Assembly: GCA_020621965.1 (NCBI GenBank)
Contig: JAHRYV010000012.1
Location: 855-64,854, forward strand
Direction of reading: 5' to 3'
DNA length: 64,000 bases
Source of the DNA: Curvibacter sp.
GTDB lineage: Bacteria; Pseudomonadota; Gammaproteobacteria; Burkholderiales; Burkholderiaceae_C
Each line of letters opens with the position of its first letter. Position 1 is the first letter of the stretch. Positions 63,201 through 64,000 of this stretch are shown piece after piece. The position numbers were made by a program, and so were the translations under genes. The notes beneath the pieces are model-generated. The model saw only the letters and a program-made list of their open reading frames with translations. It did not search any database and was not told the origin of the DNA.

Positions 63201-64000
63201 ACCCGGCCTGCCGGTGGCAGCGTGGCCGCCGGCGTGGGCGAACTGCAGGTCTGGCGCGACGCCAAGGCCGTCTTCAGCGCCAAGCTGGCCGACCTGCATC
63301 AGGTCTGGGACAGCGTGAGCTGGAAGATCAACCAGCAGCGCGACAACACCGATTGCGCCGACCAGGAGCACGCCGCCGCCGGCGCGCCGAACGATCCCGG
63401 CATGCACGTGCACCTGACGTTCGACCCGGCGCAACAAGTGGCCCCGGCGCTGCTCAAGAGCCGTCCGAAGGTGGCCGTGCTGCGCGAACAGGGCGTGAAC
63501 TCGCACGTGGAGATGGCCTATGCCTTTACCGAGGCCGGCTTCGAGGCCTACGACGTGCACATGACCGACCTGCACAACGGCCGTGCCCAGCTGAAGGACT
63601 TCAAGGGTGTGGTGGCCTGCGGCGGCTTCTCTTATGGCGACACCCTGGGCGCGGGCATCGGCTGGGCGCGTTCCATCACCTTCAACCCGGTGCTGTCCGA
63701 GCAGTTCCAGGCTTTCTTCGCCCGCCCCGACACCTTCGGCCTGGGCGTGTGCAACGGTTGTCAGATGTTCGCCGAACTGGCCGACATCATCCCCGGTGCG
63801 CAGGACTGGCCGCGTTTCACCACCAACCGCAGCGAGCGTTTCGAGGCCCGCCTGTCCATGGTGGAAGTGCAGGACTCGCCCAGCCTGTTCTTCCAGGGCA
63901 TGGCCGGCAGCCGGCTGCCGATCGCCGTGGCGCACGGCGAGGGTTATGCCAACTTCGCCCGGCGTGGCAACGCGGCCCAGGCCATCGCCGCCATGCGCTT
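60243..64000 (+). CDS. purL: Phosphoribosylformylglycinamidine synthase, 3' end outside window
   Basis: The large single-chain FGAM synthase, converting FGAR to FGAM with glutamine and ATP. Not in the track because its stop lies beyond base 64000; I read an uninterrupted frame from the GTG at 60243 ([20 protein letters not shown]) for 1252 codons. [14 protein letters not shown] marks the linker/ATP domain and [20 protein letters not shown] the catalytic core. The C-terminal glutaminase begins [19 protein letters not shown] with catalytic Cys near residue 1170 in GVCNGCQMF. About 40-90 residues should be missing. A TAAAAT at 60187-60192 may be part of its promoter. Confidence 0.96.
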   Translation, partial: MTLHISSFEGGSALSSFRVQQLLPRLQAIHDKISGIAARYVHLVACDSAPTPVLQQQLAALLTYGEPYTGPAEGPLVVVAPRLGTVSPWASKATDIAHNCGLAVHRVERVVEYRLTLKAGLLGKAGLSAEQLGQMAALLHDRMTESAVATREEACALFTELHPAAMEHVDILGGGRAALEQANVQFGLALADDEIDYLVQAFKGLKRNPTDVELMMFAQANSEHCRHKIFNADFTIDGVRQPRSMFGMIRHTHQTSPQHTVVAYSDNASIMEGNAVERFVARMGQGAAPAYAKTAAVNHVLMKVETHNHPTAISPFPGASTGAGGEIRDEGATGRGSRPKAGLSGFTVSKLWGGWSDQPGGKPEHIASPLQIMIEGPLGGAAFNNEFGRPNLAGYFREYEQSVASDVDTVQRGYHKPIMIAGGVGAIDADQTKKIEFPAGTLLIQLGGPGMRIGMGGGAASSMATGANAAELDFDSVQRGNPEIERRAQEVINHCWAQGEHNPILAIHDVGAGGLSNAFPEITNDAGRGARFDLRAVPLEESGLAPKEIWCNESQERYVLAIAPESLETFKAFCERERCPFAVVGVATEERQLQLVDAGKESPVDMPMDVLLGKPPKMHRDVQTIQRQFQPLDLTGVDLQKAVIDVLSHPTVASKRFLITIGDRAVGGLTHRDQMVGPWQVPVADVAVTLADYAGFKGEAMSMGERTPLAVLDAPASGRMAVAEAITNLLAAPIELPRVKLSANWMAACGEPGEDAALYATVQAVGMELCPALGISIPVGKDSLSMRTQWQDGKEKKKVTSPVSLIVSAFATLNDVRGTLTPQLDNQADTTLLLVDLGKGRNRMAGSILAQTLNQTGDTVPDLDDPQDLVQLVNAVNTLRAQGKLLAYHDRSDGGLLAAAAEMAFAGHVGVALNVDLLVTEGEATDHGDAKNWAAQVSARREELTLKALFNEELGAVLQVRTDERDAVLAVLREHGLSRFSHVIGKTRPAGGSVAAGVGELQVWRDAKAVFSAKLADLHQVWDSVSWKINQQRDNTDCADQEHAAAGAPNDPGMHVHLTFDPAQQVAPALLKSRPKVAVLREQGVNSHVEMAYAFTEAGFEAYDVHMTDLHNGRAQLKDFKGVVACGGFSYGDTLGAGIGWARSITFNPVLSEQFQAFFARPDTFGLGVCNGCQMFAELADIIPGAQDWPRFTTNRSERFEARLSMVEVQDSPSLFFQGMAGSRLPIAVAHGEGYANFARRGNAAQAIAAMR

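Noticed and set aside
60261-63935. 1224-residue minus-strand ORF
   Set aside because: Antisense to purL, which reads as a complete conserved enzyme on the plus strand.

Overview
The window looks like chromosomal DNA of a GC-rich betaproteobacterium, most likely Burkholderiales and probably Comamonadaceae. The evidence is the G+C-rich codon use, the housekeeping gene orders hemF-nadD-rsfS-rlmH-maf-rng, smc-zipA-ligA and dapC-dapD-dapE, the very frequent ATGA/TGATG overlaps, and a CCCCCAGGCTGCGC-type intergenic repeat. Placement to genus is not possible from the window alone.

Layout. 1-3.9 kb: a protein of unknown function with a Pro-Ala tail (cut by the window edge), a CapA-like metallophosphatase with an added helical N-terminus, and a HerA/DUF853 ATPase, all on the minus strand. 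3.9-11.6 kb: plus-strand housekeeping genes yebC, purD, a PlsC-like acyltransferase, then hemF-nadD-rsfS-rlmH-maf-rng, nearly all translationally coupled. 11.6-32.5 kb: a surface-glycan (LPS outer core or O-antigen) locus. On the plus strand two GT-B glycosyltransferases lead into gmd-fcl. They converge on a roughly 15-kb minus-strand array that contains a WaaE-like GT2, msbA, a NodB deacetylase, a DUF6492 protein, a GT2, a GT10 fucosyltransferase, rfbF-rfbG-rfbH, an SDR, a split transketolase, an AT-richer GT2, a ColD-like dehydratase and a GT11 fucosyl/colitosyltransferase. A further GT2 leads into tolB-pal-cpoB. 35-41.8 kb: YeeE sulfur transporter, TcdA, three tRNAs (Lys-TTT, Asn-GTT and, convergent, Lys-CTT) with two strong intrinsic terminators, a tiny lipoprotein, an ABC-F ATPase, prmB and dapE. 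41.8-45.1 kb: a frame-broken pilU between dapE and dapD, then dapC. 45.3-52 kb: smc-zipA-ligA. 52-56 kb: a lipoprotein hydrolase coupled to an Lnb/DUF4105 outer-membrane-like protein, DUF3015 and DUF454. 56-64 kb: def, a frame-broken glnD, map, and purL running off the right edge.

The most interesting part is 14-26 kb. It encodes GDP-L-fucose synthesis (gmd, fcl), a PLP-dependent His-type 3-dehydratase of the ColD group that acts on the same Gmd product, two different fucosyltransferase-like families (GT10, GT11), and an independent CDP-3,6-dideoxyhexose pathway (rfbF, rfbG, and rfbH with a complete C-X57-C-X-C-X7-C iron-sulfur pattern). That pathway continues without interruption into an SDR and a two-subunit transketolase. 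I infer that the transketolase makes a branched or chain-extended deoxysugar. No flippase, polymerase or O-antigen ABC exporter gene is visible, so the product may be a short, capped LPS outer core exported by MsbA.

Two otherwise well conserved genes, pilU and glnD, carry short indels. Because the flanking sequence is intact, both sequencing/assembly error and recent inactivation remain possible. Translation starts were moved from the ORF-track start wherever an overlap, ribosome binding site or family length favoured another codon.
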